The translations under genes and the position numbers were made by a program. From Heterotrichella gracilis (taxonomy: Eukaryota > Sar > Xanthophyceae > Tribonematales > Xanthonemataceae), in assembly GCA_032358255.1 (NCBI GenBank), contig JAULBX010011099.1:744001-808000 (forward strand): a DNA stretch of 64,000 nt. Reading direction: 5' to 3'. The first letter of the stretch is position 1. The number at the start of each line of letters is the position of its first letter. The notes beneath the pieces are model-generated. The model did no database searches, was not told where the DNA came from, and saw nothing but the letters and a program-made list of their open reading frames with translations. Positions 1 through 8,537 of this stretch are shown piece by piece.

Positions 1-332
1 ACAGGTGTATTAAAATTATAGAGTATTTGCCATTGGTTTTGAGTGATAGGGCTTTTGAAAAATATTGTATCGCCATTTTGTTTCAGAAAAGTGTAAACAG
101 TACCATAATAGTCGTTGGTTGAATTGTAATATTTTGTATGTCGCAGTACTTTTGTTGTTTCACCTGAAATAACGGAATCTCCTATATATTTAATGTTTTC
201 ATTAATTGGATAATAAGGAAGGATGTTTCCGAATTTATAATGCCACTCCGCTCCCGGTGGACAAAAAACCACCTGAGAATTAATTTTTGAAATGAGGAGG
301 ACTAAAAATGAAAGTAGTAAAAGTTTTTTCAT
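1..332 (-). CDS. Secreted protein, N-terminal part (cut by window edge)
   Basis: An open frame begins with ATG at 332 and runs to the window edge without a stop, giving about 110 residues. It opens with a clear signal peptide: MKKLLLLSF, a hydrophobic core, then SKINSQ before the mature part, ending in the N-S-Q type cut site common in Bacteroidota exported proteins. The mature start contains CPPGAEWHYKF and is rich in Tyr and Asn. No catalytic motif is visible. Many secreted Bacteroidota proteins of this style end in a T9SS sorting domain, but the C-terminus lies outside the window, so function and exact class are unknown. Confidence 0.7.
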   Translation of the reverse strand, partial: MKKLLLLSFLVLLISKINSQVVFCPPGAEWHYKFGNILPYYPINENIKYIGDSVISGETTKVLRHTKYYNSTNDYYGTVYTFLKQNGDTIFFKSPITQNQWQILYNFNTP

Positions 333-417
333 GGGAAATTGTATTGGATATACTAATTTAAGAAATAAAACAATTGCACCAACATCCATTTTAAATCCTG
401 TAGATTCTTAATGATAT

Positions 418-1122
418 TTATTTGCAGTAATTACCTTTTGCTTCTTCAGCGATTAATGAACCGGCATTTATAGCCTTATTAATGGTTTCACAGGCTTTCT
501 CCTGCTCTTTGAGATTAACATACACAGTGGCTAACCCCAAGTATGCGTCAAAATAAGTTGTATCAATTGTTATACAGCGTTCATAATCTTCAACGGCCAG
601 TTTGTTCTTGCCTAGGTATTCATACCAGTAAGCTCTCGAATAATAGGCCATCGCAAAATTTGGAGCCATTTCAATACAGGTACTCAGGTCGTTTATAGCT
701 GACCAATGGTCTTCCAGCAAAGCTTTCGCCAAGGCTCTGTTATAAGTGGCTTTTAAATGTTTGGGATTGTCTTTTAATATGGTATTAAATTCGGCAATGC
801 TTTTTTGATATTTCCCTTCTACAAAATAAATCAAGCCATTCACATAAGCCACTTCCTTAAATTGTGGGTAATTGCGTTTTAACTCCATGCTTAAGGATTT
901 GGCTTGTTTAATGTCACCTTTTTTTAGACTTAATAAAGCTTTGTAATAAGTCACACTGTCCAAAAAATAAGAGGCCTCCTTGCAGGAATCTAACACTTGT
1001 TCGGCTTTATAAAACTGAGAACTGCCAATGGCCTCATTGATAGATAAAAAGGGCAGCTGTGACTTAAGGGTCAAGGCCAAACTAAAAAAAAGTAAGACAA
1101 TTATTTTTTTCACTTCGGTCAT
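418..1122 (-). CDS. Exported tetratricopeptide-repeat protein
   Basis: 234 residues from ATG at 1122. A longer frame reaches 1164, but that would overlap pgeF and put 14 residues before the signal peptide, so the internal ATG (MTEVKKIIVLLFF) is preferred. The signal peptide is followed by about four TPR units over residues 50-225; examples are GLIYFVEGKYQKSIAEF, YNRALAKALLEDHWSAI and AYYSRAYWYEYLGKNKLAV. TPR proteins form scaffolds for protein-protein contacts; this one should act in the periplasm or at the outer membrane. It starts 17 bases after the pgeF stop and probably ends the pyk-pgeF transcript. Partner unknown. Confidence 0.8.
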   Translation of the reverse strand: MTEVKKIIVLLFFSLALTLKSQLPFLSINEAIGSSQFYKAEQVLDSCKEASYFLDSVTYYKALLSLKKGDIKQAKSLSMELKRNYPQFKEVAYVNGLIYFVEGKYQKSIAEFNTILKDNPKHLKATYNRALAKALLEDHWSAINDLSTCIEMAPNFAMAYYSRAYWYEYLGKNKLAVEDYERCITIDTTYFDAYLGLATVYVNLKEQEKACETINKAINAGSLIAEEAKGNYCK

Positions 1123-1139
1123 GGTAAACGGATAAGAAC

Positions 1140-1844
1140 TTAGGTTAAAGCAATGACTCCCCACATACGCCCTGTTATGCCTTTATCTCTGCGGTAACTA
1201 AAAAAATCAGATTCAAAGGTACAACGGTTCATGCTCCAAATTTGTTGTTCTGAAATATCATTTTGTTTTAAAATAAACAGATTGCATTTTACCAGATCTA
1301 TTTTGTTTTCATGCCAACACGCTTCCGGAAAACCGGCTTCCTTAAATTTGGCTATGACTTCCGGTCCAACTTCAAATTTATCCTGACAAATTCCCGGACC
1401 AATGGCTACTTGAATATTTTTTTTCTCTGCACCCAGCTTAATCATTTCATGTAGGGTATTTTCAACGATCTTGGCCTGTGTTCCTCTCCAACCGGCATGT
1501 GCGGCACCAATGACCTGATTCACTTTATCGTAAAATAAAATAGGATAACAATCGGCAATGCTAATGGCAAGGGTGAGTCCTGCTTTATTCGTGACTAAAG
1601 CATCTCCTTCTTGTTGACCGGGTTTTGCTAAACACACTTTATTGCCATGCACTTGTTTTAAAGTACAAAGAGAATCAGAAGCAAGTGATAATGCTTTTAA
1701 GGCCAGGCTTCTGTTTTCTGCAATGGAAACAGCATTATCGTCTGAGCCGCCAAGATTTAAGGATTGAAAGGCATGCTGAGAGACACCACCCCTGCGGGTG
1801 GAGAAGCCGTGTGTACAGGTTATGTTAGGGGCAAAGAGCCACAT
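1140..1844 (-). CDS. pgeF: Peptidoglycan editing factor PgeF (laccase-domain/YfiH family)
   Basis: 234 residues, close to the usual family length. Family motifs are present in order: HGFSTRRGGVS near the N-terminus, DALVTNKAGLTLAISIADC in the middle, GAAHAGWRGTQAKIV carrying a conserved metal-ligand histidine, and IGPGICQDKFEVGPEV. The family hydrolyses misincorporated serine from muropeptide precursors (shown for E. coli PgeF); older records call it polyphenol oxidase. The ATG overlaps the pyk stop codon by one base (TAATG), which points to translational coupling and a shared transcript. Confidence 0.9.
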   Translation of the reverse strand: MWLFAPNITCTHGFSTRRGGVSQHAFQSLNLGGSDDNAVSIAENRSLALKALSLASDSLCTLKQVHGNKVCLAKPGQQEGDALVTNKAGLTLAISIADCYPILFYDKVNQVIGAAHAGWRGTQAKIVENTLHEMIKLGAEKKNIQVAIGPGICQDKFEVGPEVIAKFKEAGFPEACWHENKIDLVKCNLFILKQNDISEQQIWSMNRCTFESDFFSYRRDKGITGRMWGVIALT

Positions 1845-3271
1845 TAATGAATATAACTTAGTTTCATCATATTGGTACGCCCTTTTTCTTTCATCGGCAT
1901 ACTGGCAATATTGATCACCAGATCATCTGCTTTAACCAAACCGGCACTTTTAATAATGTCTTTTAAATCGTTAATGGTTTGATCAGTGCTTTCATATTTA
2001 TCGTAATAATAACCTCTTACACCCCACACTAAACTTAAAGTGGTAAGCAGAGAACGGTTATCAGTAAAAATAAAAATAGGGGCTTTTGGTCGATGACTGG
2101 AAAGTTTAAAAGCGGTATAACCACTGTTAGTCATACTAATAAGTGCTTGTACGCCCGCGTGGTGAGCCAGCGAGCAGGCATTGTAACAAATACTGTCGGT
2201 AATATAAGTGATCGTTTTTACGGTAGGAGTGTGCTCTTTATAATAAATAGAATCCAGATCTTCTACTTCAGAAATAATTCGTCGCATCATTTCGATCACC
2301 TTCACCGGAAATTTTCCAACGGAAGTTTCAGCACTTAACATCACGGCATCAGCACCATCCATCACGGCATTGGCCACGTCATTCACTTCTGCACGGGTTG
2401 GTGTGTAGGAGGTGATCATACTTTCCATCATTTGAGTGGCAATGATCACAGGCTTTCCGGCCTGAATGCATTTATTCACGATCATTTTTTGTAAAAGCGG
2501 AACACGTTCCATCGGTAATTCAACACCAAGGTCCCCGCGGGCTACCATGATGCCATCCGTTAGATCAATGATATTATCAATTTCCTTAATGGCTTCCGGT
2601 TTTTCGATCTTTGCGATCACACGGGCTCTTTTACCTTTTGAATGAATGATGTCTTTTAGTTCAACAATGTCGGTCACGCTTCTTACAAACGATAATCCGA
2701 TCCAATCAAAGTCGTGTTGTAATGCAAATTCCAAATCACGGATATCTTTCACAGTCAGACAAGGCAGTGAAATTTTTGTATTCGGAAGATTCACTCCTTT
2801 TTTGGAAGAGAGATGGCCGCCTACTTTAATACGGCATCTCACATTGTCTTTTCCATTGGTTTCAATCACTTCCAGATGTAATTTTCCGTCATCGATCAAC
2901 ACGATCTCACCCACTTTCACATCTTGCGGAAATTGTGGATACGTAATGTAGATCAGTTTCTCATCGCCTTCACATTCTTTGGTAGTGATATCAATGATCT
3001 CGCCATTCACTAAGTCGGCGCTGTTATTTTTGATCACCCCTATTCGTAATTTTGGTCCCTGAAGATCGGCAAGGATGCCCACGTGACGGTTTAGTTTTTT
3101 ATTGAGGGTTCGAATGTTGTTCACACTTACCATCACAGCTTCGTAATCTCCATGCGAAAAATTAATTCTGCAAATATCCAATCCTTCATTAAACATTTGT
3201 TCCAATACATTTATATCGGCAGTAGCCGGCCCCATGGTGGCCACAATTTTTGTATGGTTAAATTTTTTCAT
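1844..3271 (-). CDS. pyk: Pyruvate kinase
   Basis: 475 residues, a normal bacterial length. Converts phosphoenolpyruvate and ADP to pyruvate and ATP, the last step of glycolysis, in the cytoplasm. Visible hallmarks: ATMGPATADINVLEQMF and ICRINFSHG near the N-terminus, the active-site region RVIAKIEKPEAIKEID followed by MVARGDLGVELP, and ATQMMESMITSYTPTRAEV with DGADAVMLSAETSVGKFP. The C-terminal regulatory domain is short, as in other Bacteroidota forms. An AAGGAG-like purine run lies just before the ATG, and a TACCTTAG box on the minus strand (3299-3306) is one base from the -7 consensus. It is first of a pyk-pgeF-TPR gene set. Confidence 0.96.
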   Translation of the reverse strand: MKKFNHTKIVATMGPATADINVLEQMFNEGLDICRINFSHGDYEAVMVSVNNIRTLNKKLNRHVGILADLQGPKLRIGVIKNNSADLVNGEIIDITTKECEGDEKLIYITYPQFPQDVKVGEIVLIDDGKLHLEVIETNGKDNVRCRIKVGGHLSSKKGVNLPNTKISLPCLTVKDIRDLEFALQHDFDWIGLSFVRSVTDIVELKDIIHSKGKRARVIAKIEKPEAIKEIDNIIDLTDGIMVARGDLGVELPMERVPLLQKMIVNKCIQAGKPVIIATQMMESMITSYTPTRAEVNDVANAVMDGADAVMLSAETSVGKFPVKVIEMMRRIISEVEDLDSIYYKEHTPTVKTITYITDSICYNACSLAHHAGVQALISMTNSGYTAFKLSSHRPKAPIFIFTDNRSLLTTLSLVWGVRGYYYDKYESTDQTINDLKDIIKSAGLVKADDLVINIASMPMKEKGRTNMMKLSYIH

Positions 3272-3462
3272 TTTACGAGTCTCCTTTTTAATAAGAGACT
3301 AAGGTATGAAAAGGATTGAAGGATTAAAAGGGCTTATACTTTAAATAATTGTTAGCTTACACAGATGGCGTGGGTAGTTGAATTCGAAGGCGTTTTGTTT
3401 ATTTAAAGATAAGTCAAGAATAGCTTGTTTAATTTCAATTGAGTGATAGTTCGGGTTTCCCC

Positions 3463-3590
3463 TTGTGAACTTTGTGTTGTCTCTCCCCTTTTTCGGAGGA
3501 CTTCAACGAAGTTTCCTTTGCCTTAGAATCAGATTGTTCCAGCACTTTTTAAACACAATGGACACAAAGTGTGCACAGAGGTCACAATAC
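3463..3590. repeat. Dispersed intergenic repeat in the 442-bp pyk/transketolase gap
   Basis: The gap 3272-3713 holds no gene that I can support. Positions 3463-3487 read TTGTGAACTTTGTGTTG followed by TCTCTCCC and recur almost unchanged at 14901-14925. Positions 3546-3590 hold a TTTAAACACAA-GGACACAAAG phrase that recurs at about 14969-14988. The element lies upstream of pyk and downstream of the transketolase C-subunit gene start. Confidence 0.6.
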
Positions 3591-3713
3591 TAATGGGTAT
3601 AAGGATCATGAAGGCCTTCGGACAGAGAAAAAAATTGTTTTGCCCCCAACTTATACATACAAGGAATGAATAGATTTCGACCTTTTTAAGAGCGGGATAA
3701 ACTGAGAAGAAAG

Positions 3714-4667
3714 TTACTTCCGTTTCATCACACGCTCAACTGCTTCAATGATGTTGATGGTATCTAAACCGTATTTGGTCATTAACTGATCAGGTGTTCC
3801 GCTTTCACCAAAGGAATCGTTCACAGCTACAAATTCTTGTGGACTTGGTAAGTGACGTGACAATAATTGTGCAACGCTATCTCCTAAACCACCATTCATT
3901 TGGTGTTCTTCAGCAGTCACCACACATTTGGTTTTTTTCAAAGATTTTAAAATAGCCTCGTTATCTAATGGTTTAATGGTGTGAATATTGATGATCTCGG
4001 CACTAATTCCTTTCTCCGCTAATTTTTCTCCGGCTTCTATGGCTTTCCATACTAAGTGACCTGTTGCAATAATGGTCACATCAGTCCCTTCATTCAACAT
4101 CACTGCTTTTCCGATCTCAAAATTCTGATCGGCTTGCGTAAAGTTGGGAACCGTTGGACGTCCGAAACGTAAGTATACCGGTCCGTGATGTTTGGCTATG
4201 GCAATGGTAGCCGCCTTGGTTTGGTTATAATCGCAAGGGTTAATGACCACCATGTTGGGTAACATTTTCATTAATCCAATGTCTTCTAATATTTGATGTG
4301 TGGCACCGTCTTCACCTAAAGTTAAGCCGGCATGAGAAGCGCAAATTTTTACATTCTTATCAGAGTAGGCAATACTTTGACGAATCTGATCATACACACG
4401 TCCGGTACTAAAGTTAGCGAAGGTTCCGGTAAATGGAATTTTTCCGCCAATAGTTAAACCTGCCGCAATACCCATCATATTAGCTTCAGCGATCCCGATC
4501 TGAAAAAAGCGCTCCGGATGTTCCTTTTCAAAAGCATCCATTTTTAAGGAACCGGTAAGATCAGCACAAAGTGCTACCACATTTGGATTGGTTTTTCCTA
4601 ATTCTGATAAACCGGCGCCAAATCCTGAACGGGTATCTTTCTTTTCGGTGTATGTATATTTTTTCAT
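3714..4667 (-). CDS. Transketolase, C-terminal subunit
   Basis: 317 residues covering the pyrimidine-binding and C-terminal domains of a split transketolase. Visible motifs: RSGFGAGLSELGKTNPNVV, FFQIGIAEANMMGIAAGL (with the conserved Glu of the pyrimidine domain), PFTGTFANFSTGRVYDQIR, HAGLTLGEDGATHQ and GPVYLRFGRP. Transfers two-carbon ketol units between sugar phosphates in the pentose phosphate pathway using thiamine diphosphate, together with the N-terminal subunit encoded at 6259-7107. A von Willebrand A gene lies between the two halves, which is unusual. Relatives include the DXS/pyruvate dehydrogenase beta family, but the pairing with the N-half favours transketolase. Confidence 0.92.
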   Translation of the reverse strand: MKKYTYTEKKDTRSGFGAGLSELGKTNPNVVALCADLTGSLKMDAFEKEHPERFFQIGIAEANMMGIAAGLTIGGKIPFTGTFANFSTGRVYDQIRQSIAYSDKNVKICASHAGLTLGEDGATHQILEDIGLMKMLPNMVVINPCDYNQTKAATIAIAKHHGPVYLRFGRPTVPNFTQADQNFEIGKAVMLNEGTDVTIIATGHLVWKAIEAGEKLAEKGISAEIINIHTIKPLDNEAILKSLKKTKCVVTAEEHQMNGGLGDSVAQLLSRHLPSPQEFVAVNDSFGESGTPDQLMTKYGLDTINIIEAVERVMKRK

Positions 4668-4782
4668 TCGGAGAATTTATTTTAAGAGTGTAAATCTACT
4701 AAAAAGAGAGGTGTTTAAGGCCAAAGATCCCGAAGAATTATTCATAAAAAGGAGGAGTTTCGAACAATTCATTGGCTTCGAC

Positions 4783-4831
4783 AAATCCTGTAAGGTCTTA
4801 TTACAAAATTTGTCAAGACCTTACAGGATTT
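4783..4831 (-). terminator. Perfect 17-bp hairpin behind the VWA gene
   Basis: Arms 4783-4799 and 4815-4831 are exact reverse complements (AAATCCTGTAAGGTCTT and its complement) around a 15-base loop. The stem begins 7 bases after the VWA stop codon, read on the minus strand. There is no clear U-tract on the exit side, so it may act as an mRNA 3' stabiliser or a dispersed palindromic element rather than a classic intrinsic terminator. Confidence 0.6.
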
Positions 4832-4838
4832 TACGGAG

Positions 4839-6227
4839 CTAAAACAACTTCACCGTCATAGGTATTCCCGACTTGACCTCAAAATTTCGTTCTACGGTTT
4901 TTAATGTTTCTTTCGCAGAATCTAGTCTGTATACCACCTTGTATTTACCGGGTTGCAAATAAATAACTTCATTAATGAGCGCAGGATTTAGATTACAGAC
5001 CCAGGTGACTTTTTTACCGTCATCCACGTAAATGCTGCCACTGCCAAGACCTTGTTTATTAAAAAGTACGGCTCCGCTGGTTGGTATTTTGATGGAGTTG
5101 GTGCTACTTTGTTTGATCTCAACATTTTTGATGTGAATGCGAGGCAGAGTTAATACTTCAAGATCATATTTACCTACGATGTATTTTTCTGCTTTGCCAA
5201 AGTCCTGTACATTCAAAGTTTTCATGTCCCCGCTTTTTCTTACCACTGTGGTTGGAAAATATTTATTGCTCGCGCCGTCCAGATCCAGTTTAAGAAATCC
5301 TTGCGGCGCATTGAGTGATATCACATTATGTTTCCCTTTGATGATGGCGATGTTCTTTTTTTCCTGTGGCGGCAAGGTGTGAACCGTTAGGTCATATAAC
5401 AGATCGGGATCTAATACTAAGGTATCCGGATTTCCGCGGTGATTAATGGTGTGCAGGTAATTGTATTTTACTTTGTTAGTGCCGGCCTCGTAAAAGGTCA
5501 TGTCTACATCGGTTTCAGAGGGTAATTTCTGAATATCCAGCAAATCAACTTGTACCGTGGTTTGTGACAAAGCTTCCGTGATGACAAGTTTTAAAACGTC
5601 CTTAAAATTGGCTTCATTACTCACATCGTAAAATTTTCCCATACAAGCGAATACATCAGCAAACTTCACATCTAAACCAACGCCAATCACAAAGGGACGA
5701 ATAAAAATCCCTTTTTTTTGCAGATCAATACTTACCTGACATGGATTTCCATTACATTCTTCAATGCCATCGGTAATTAAAATAACGATGTTGCGGCAAT
5801 TGGTGCAAGGAGTAAAGTCATTTACACATTCTCCCAATGAATAGGCAATAGGCGTAGTTCCCATGGGTTCAAGCCGCTTGATCCGTTCTTTTATTTTTGG
5901 ACTGTTTGTTTTAGCCGGCGCAAAAGGAACTTCCAGTTTACTGTCTTTGCAATTACGTTCGGGTTTAAAAAAAGTGGTATGTCCGTAACAACGTAATGCC
6001 AGTTCAAGATTAGGTTCGTTTTTCAGACTATCTAAAAAGTCGCCCATGACCTGTTTAGCGACTTCAATTTTGATGTTACTATTCCAGGGAGCATACATGC
6101 TGTAGGAATCATCAAAAATAAAAAGAATGCGGTTGCTTACTTGAGCCCCTAAGTTTTTTGGGCTAAGAATTAAGAATAAAAAATTAAAAATTAGTAAAAG
6201 GAGCTTGATATGCTTTCCAGGGTTCAA
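4839..6227 (-). CDS. Exported von Willebrand factor type A domain protein
   Basis: 462 residues starting at TTG 6227. Signal peptide HIKLLLLIFNFLFLILS is followed by a VWA domain at about residues 32-225: RILFIFDDSYSMYAPW carries the DxSxS metal-site motif, and a later loop reads IVILITDGIEECNGNPC. MGTTPIAYSLGECV supplies the conserved Thr. The C-terminal half is beta-rich with no known motif. VWA domains bind protein ligands through a metal ion; partner unknown. Several Cys (RNCKDSK, CTNCRN, CNGNPC) could form disulphides after export. The gene sits between the two transketolase genes, 31 bases after the N-subunit gene, so it is probably cotranscribed with it. Confidence 0.82.
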   Translation of the reverse strand: MNPGKHIKLLLLIFNFLFLILSPKNLGAQVSNRILFIFDDSYSMYAPWNSNIKIEVAKQVMGDFLDSLKNEPNLELALRCYGHTTFFKPERNCKDSKLEVPFAPAKTNSPKIKERIKRLEPMGTTPIAYSLGECVNDFTPCTNCRNIVILITDGIEECNGNPCQVSIDLQKKGIFIRPFVIGVGLDVKFADVFACMGKFYDVSNEANFKDVLKLVITEALSQTTVQVDLLDIQKLPSETDVDMTFYEAGTNKVKYNYLHTINHRGNPDTLVLDPDLLYDLTVHTLPPQEKKNIAIIKGKHNVISLNAPQGFLKLDLDGASNKYFPTTVVRKSGDMKTLNVQDFGKAEKYIVGKYDLEVLTLPRIHIKNVEIKQSSTNSIKIPTSGAVLFNKQGLGSGSIYVDDGKKVTWVCNLNPALINEVIYLQPGKYKVVYRLDSAKETLKTVERNFEVKSGIPMTVKLF

Positions 6228-6253
6228 ATTTTTAATTTTTAATTCTTCATTTA
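6165..6253. repeat. AT-rich inverted repeat spanning the VWA start codon
   Basis: Left arm about 6165-6192 (AAGAATTAAGAATAAAAAAT and onward) and right arm about 6226-6253 (AATTTTTAATTTTTAATTCT and onward) are imperfect reverse complements. The left arm encodes part of the VWA signal peptide (IFNFLFLIL), and the TTG start lies at the inner edge of the right arm. Pairing could hide the start codon in a stem. Confidence 0.5.
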
Positions 6254-6258
6254 TAATT

Positions 6259-7107
6259 TTAATAGTCCCCTAATGTTACCGGTAATTGATCCAAGGCTTT
6301 TTTCAATTGCTCATCATTTGGTGCAGAACCATGCCATTTGTGGGTTCCCATCATAAAATCAACACCCTGACCCATTTCTGTTTTCATTAAGATCATCACC
6401 GGCTTTCCTTTTCCTGTTAAAGATTTTGCTGCATTTAAGGAGTCAATCACAGCTTGCAGATCGTTCCCTTTTGGATTTTCCAACACCGTCCAACCAAAAG
6501 CTTCAAATTTTGCTTTTAAGTTTCCTAATGGCAACACTTTATCCACATCTCCGTCAATTTGACGACCGTTATAATCTACCGTAGCAATGTAATTATCTAC
6601 TTTATGAGCGGCAGCATACATGGCAGCTTCCCAGATCTGTCCTTCCTGCAATTCTCCATCACCATGCAAACTGTATACCAATTGTGAATCTTTATTTAAT
6701 TTTTTAGCCAAAGCTGCACCAATGGCCACACTCATGCCTTGTCCCAAAGAACCACTCGCTACCCTCACGCCCGGTAAGCCTTCGTGCGTGGTAGGATGTC
6801 CTTGCAAACGGGTATTTAATTTTCTAAAAGTCGCTAATTCAGCCACCGGAAAATAACCGCTGTGGGCTAATACGCTGTAAAAAACGGGAGAAATATGTCC
6901 GTTACTCAGAAAAAAAAGATCTTCGTTGGTGCCATCCATGTTAAAAGCAGATGGATTGTGTTTCATCACCGATCCGTATAGGGCTACCAGATATTCCACA
7001 CAGCCCAGTGAACCTCCCGGATGACCCGAACTTACCGCATGCACCATTCTTACAATATCGCGGCGAACCTGACCGCACATTTGATTTAACTCCACTAAAT
7101 TGCCCAT
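6259..7107 (-). CDS. Transketolase, N-terminal subunit
   Basis: 282 residues holding the thiamine-diphosphate binding domain of split transketolase. Motifs: SSGHPGGSLGCVEYLVALYG, FFLSNGHISPVFYSVL, LPGVRVASGSLGQGMSVAIG, then the GDG...N cofactor-binding motif as HGDGELQEGQIWEAAMYAA followed by VDYNGRQIDG, and THKWHGSAPND at the C-terminus. It should form a heteromer with the protein of 3714-4667. A -7 box lies 40 bases upstream at 7148-7155. The two halves are usually adjacent in this phylum; here a VWA gene intervenes. Confidence 0.93.
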   Translation of the reverse strand: MGNLVELNQMCGQVRRDIVRMVHAVSSGHPGGSLGCVEYLVALYGSVMKHNPSAFNMDGTNEDLFFLSNGHISPVFYSVLAHSGYFPVAELATFRKLNTRLQGHPTTHEGLPGVRVASGSLGQGMSVAIGAALAKKLNKDSQLVYSLHGDGELQEGQIWEAAMYAAAHKVDNYIATVDYNGRQIDGDVDKVLPLGNLKAKFEAFGWTVLENPKGNDLQAVIDSLNAAKSLTGKGKPVMILMKTEMGQGVDFMMGTHKWHGSAPNDEQLKKALDQLPVTLGDY

Positions 7108-7147
7108 TTTTATCGATTATTTGCTTCGGAACACTGCTCCTGTGCCG

Positions 7148-7155
7148 CAAAAATA
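7148..7155 (-). promoter_or_regulatory. Bacteroidota -7 box for the transketolase N-subunit gene
   Basis: On the minus strand this reads TATTTTTG and matches TAnnTTTG. It is 40 bases before the ATG at 7107. No -33 TTTG was found at the usual 19-21 base spacing, so support is partial. Confidence 0.45.
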
Positions 7156-7260
7156 GCATTTGAGCACGGCTTATGCCTGCTTATGTTAATAATAATCAGA
7201 CTATGTTAAAAACTAAGATTTTTTACAAGTAAAAGCCATTTAAATAGCTTTTTTCGTTAG

Positions 7261-7268
7261 TATATTTG
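7261..7268 (+). promoter_or_regulatory. Bacteroidota -7 box for ychF
   Basis: TATATTTG matches TAnnTTTG and lies 35 bases before the ychF ATG. No convincing -33 TTTG stands at the usual distance. Confidence 0.5.
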
Positions 7269-7303
7269 CGTTTTTATTAAAAACTGGTAATATATTGTAA
7301 TTT

Positions 7304-8404
7304 ATGGCTTTGAAATGTGGGATTGTTGGTTTGCCAAATGTGGGAAAATCGACCTTGTTTAATTGTTTGAGTAACGCGAAGGCGCAGGCGGCGAATTTTC
7401 CTTTTTGTACGATCGATCCAAATGTGGGCACGATCACCGTTCCGGATGAACGCTTAACAAAATTAGCTGAGCTCGTAAAACCTCAGAATATTTTACCAAC
7501 GACGGTTGAAATTGTAGACATTGCCGGACTAGTGAAAGGCGCCAGCAAAGGGGAAGGTTTAGGAAATAAATTTTTAGGGAACATTCGTGAGTGTAACGCG
7601 ATATTGCATGTGCTGCGTTGTTTTGACGATGATAACGTCATTCATGTGGACGGAAAAGTAAATCCGGTAGCTGACAAAGAAATCATTGATACCGAATTAC
7701 AGTTAAAGGATCTGGAAAGTGTGGAAGGCAAAATGAAGAAGTATGAAAAACTCGCTAAAACCGGAACGGATAAAGATGCGGTGAGAACATTCAATGCTTT
7801 AACAAAAGTAAAAACAGCTTTGGAAAGCGGACATTCTGCGCGCACAGCGAACTTAGAAGAAAATGAATTGCCTTATGTGGCCGATTTGCATTTGCTTACC
7901 ATTAAACCGGTGATGTATGTGTGTAACGTGGATGAAGCTTCTGCTAAAACAGGAAATAAACATGTGGATGCAGTGCGTGAGGCTACCAAACATGAAGACG
8001 CGGAAATTTTAGTGATCACTGCGCAAATGGAAAGTGAAATCGCTTCCCTCGAAACCTATGAAGAAAAACAAATGTTCTTGGGCGAGATGGGATTAGATGA
8101 GCCGGGTGTGAATAAGCTGATCAAGTCTGCTTACAAATTATTAAAACTTGACACCTATTTTACCGCCGGAGTAAAAGAAGTGCGCGCCTGGACCATTGAT
8201 CATGGCATGAAAGCCCCGCAAGCGGCAGGCGTGATACATACCGATTTTGAAAAAGGATTTATTAAAGCAGAAGTGATCGCCTACAATGATTTTATTACCT
8301 TGGGATCAGAAGCAGCTTGCAGAGAAGTTGGTAAATTGCGCATTGAAGGAAAAGAATATGTGGTGAATGATGGAGATGTGATGCACTTCCGTTTTAATGT
8401 ATAA
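7304..8404 (+). CDS. ychF: Redox-regulated ATPase YchF (OBG-type GTPase family)
   Basis: 366 residues, the normal family length. The P-loop GLPNVGKSTLFNCLSNA is at residues 8-24, switch II region VDIAGLVKGASKGEGLGNKF follows, and the NxxE-type nucleotide specificity segment appears as CNVDEAS. The C-terminal TGS domain contains FTAGVKEVRAWTIDHG and AYNDFITLGSEA, ending GDVMHFRFNV. YchF/Ola1 hydrolyses ATP, binds ribosomes and is linked to stress responses. It is monocistronic by position, with its own -7 box, and is followed by a long inverted repeat. Confidence 0.97.
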   Translation: MALKCGIVGLPNVGKSTLFNCLSNAKAQAANFPFCTIDPNVGTITVPDERLTKLAELVKPQNILPTTVEIVDIAGLVKGASKGEGLGNKFLGNIRECNAILHVLRCFDDDNVIHVDGKVNPVADKEIIDTELQLKDLESVEGKMKKYEKLAKTGTDKDAVRTFNALTKVKTALESGHSARTANLEENELPYVADLHLLTIKPVMYVCNVDEASAKTGNKHVDAVREATKHEDAEILVITAQMESEIASLETYEEKQMFLGEMGLDEPGVNKLIKSAYKLLKLDTYFTAGVKEVRAWTIDHGMKAPQAAGVIHTDFEKGFIKAEVIAYNDFITLGSEAACREVGKLRIEGKEYVVNDGDVMHFRFNV

Positions 8405-8411
8405 TAATTAC

Positions 8412-8526
8412 TTATTTCGGGTTGATTATTTCGAGTTCTATACCCAATGCGACTCGATCCCGACAGCTAAAGGGAAATAAACTCGAAATAAATAATAAGT
8501 AACTCGAAATAATAAACCCGAAATAA
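8412..8526. repeat. Inverted repeat with 26-nt arms between ychF and the AIM24 gene
   Basis: Arms 8412-8437 and 8501-8526 are reverse complements at 25 of 26 positions; the core of the right arm is AACTCGAAATAAT followed by AACCCGAAATAA. The 63-base loop holds another AACTCGAAATAA (8480-8491) and a decayed palindrome TCCCGACAGCTAAAGGGA (8458-8475). The left arm begins 7 bases after the ychF stop and the right arm ends 11 bases before the next ATG. The same box recurs at 9455-9466, 2 bases before the parE ATG. Confidence 0.75.
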
Positions 8527-8537
8527 AAAATAGTAAT

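Noticed and set aside
418-1164. Longer start at 1164 for the TPR protein
   Set aside because: It would overlap pgeF by 25 bases and place 14 residues before the signal peptide; the ATG at 1122 fits better.
6941-7163. Overlapping frames on both strands near the transketolase N-subunit start
   Set aside because: They sit inside the well-supported transketolase gene and have no family motif; treated as shadows.
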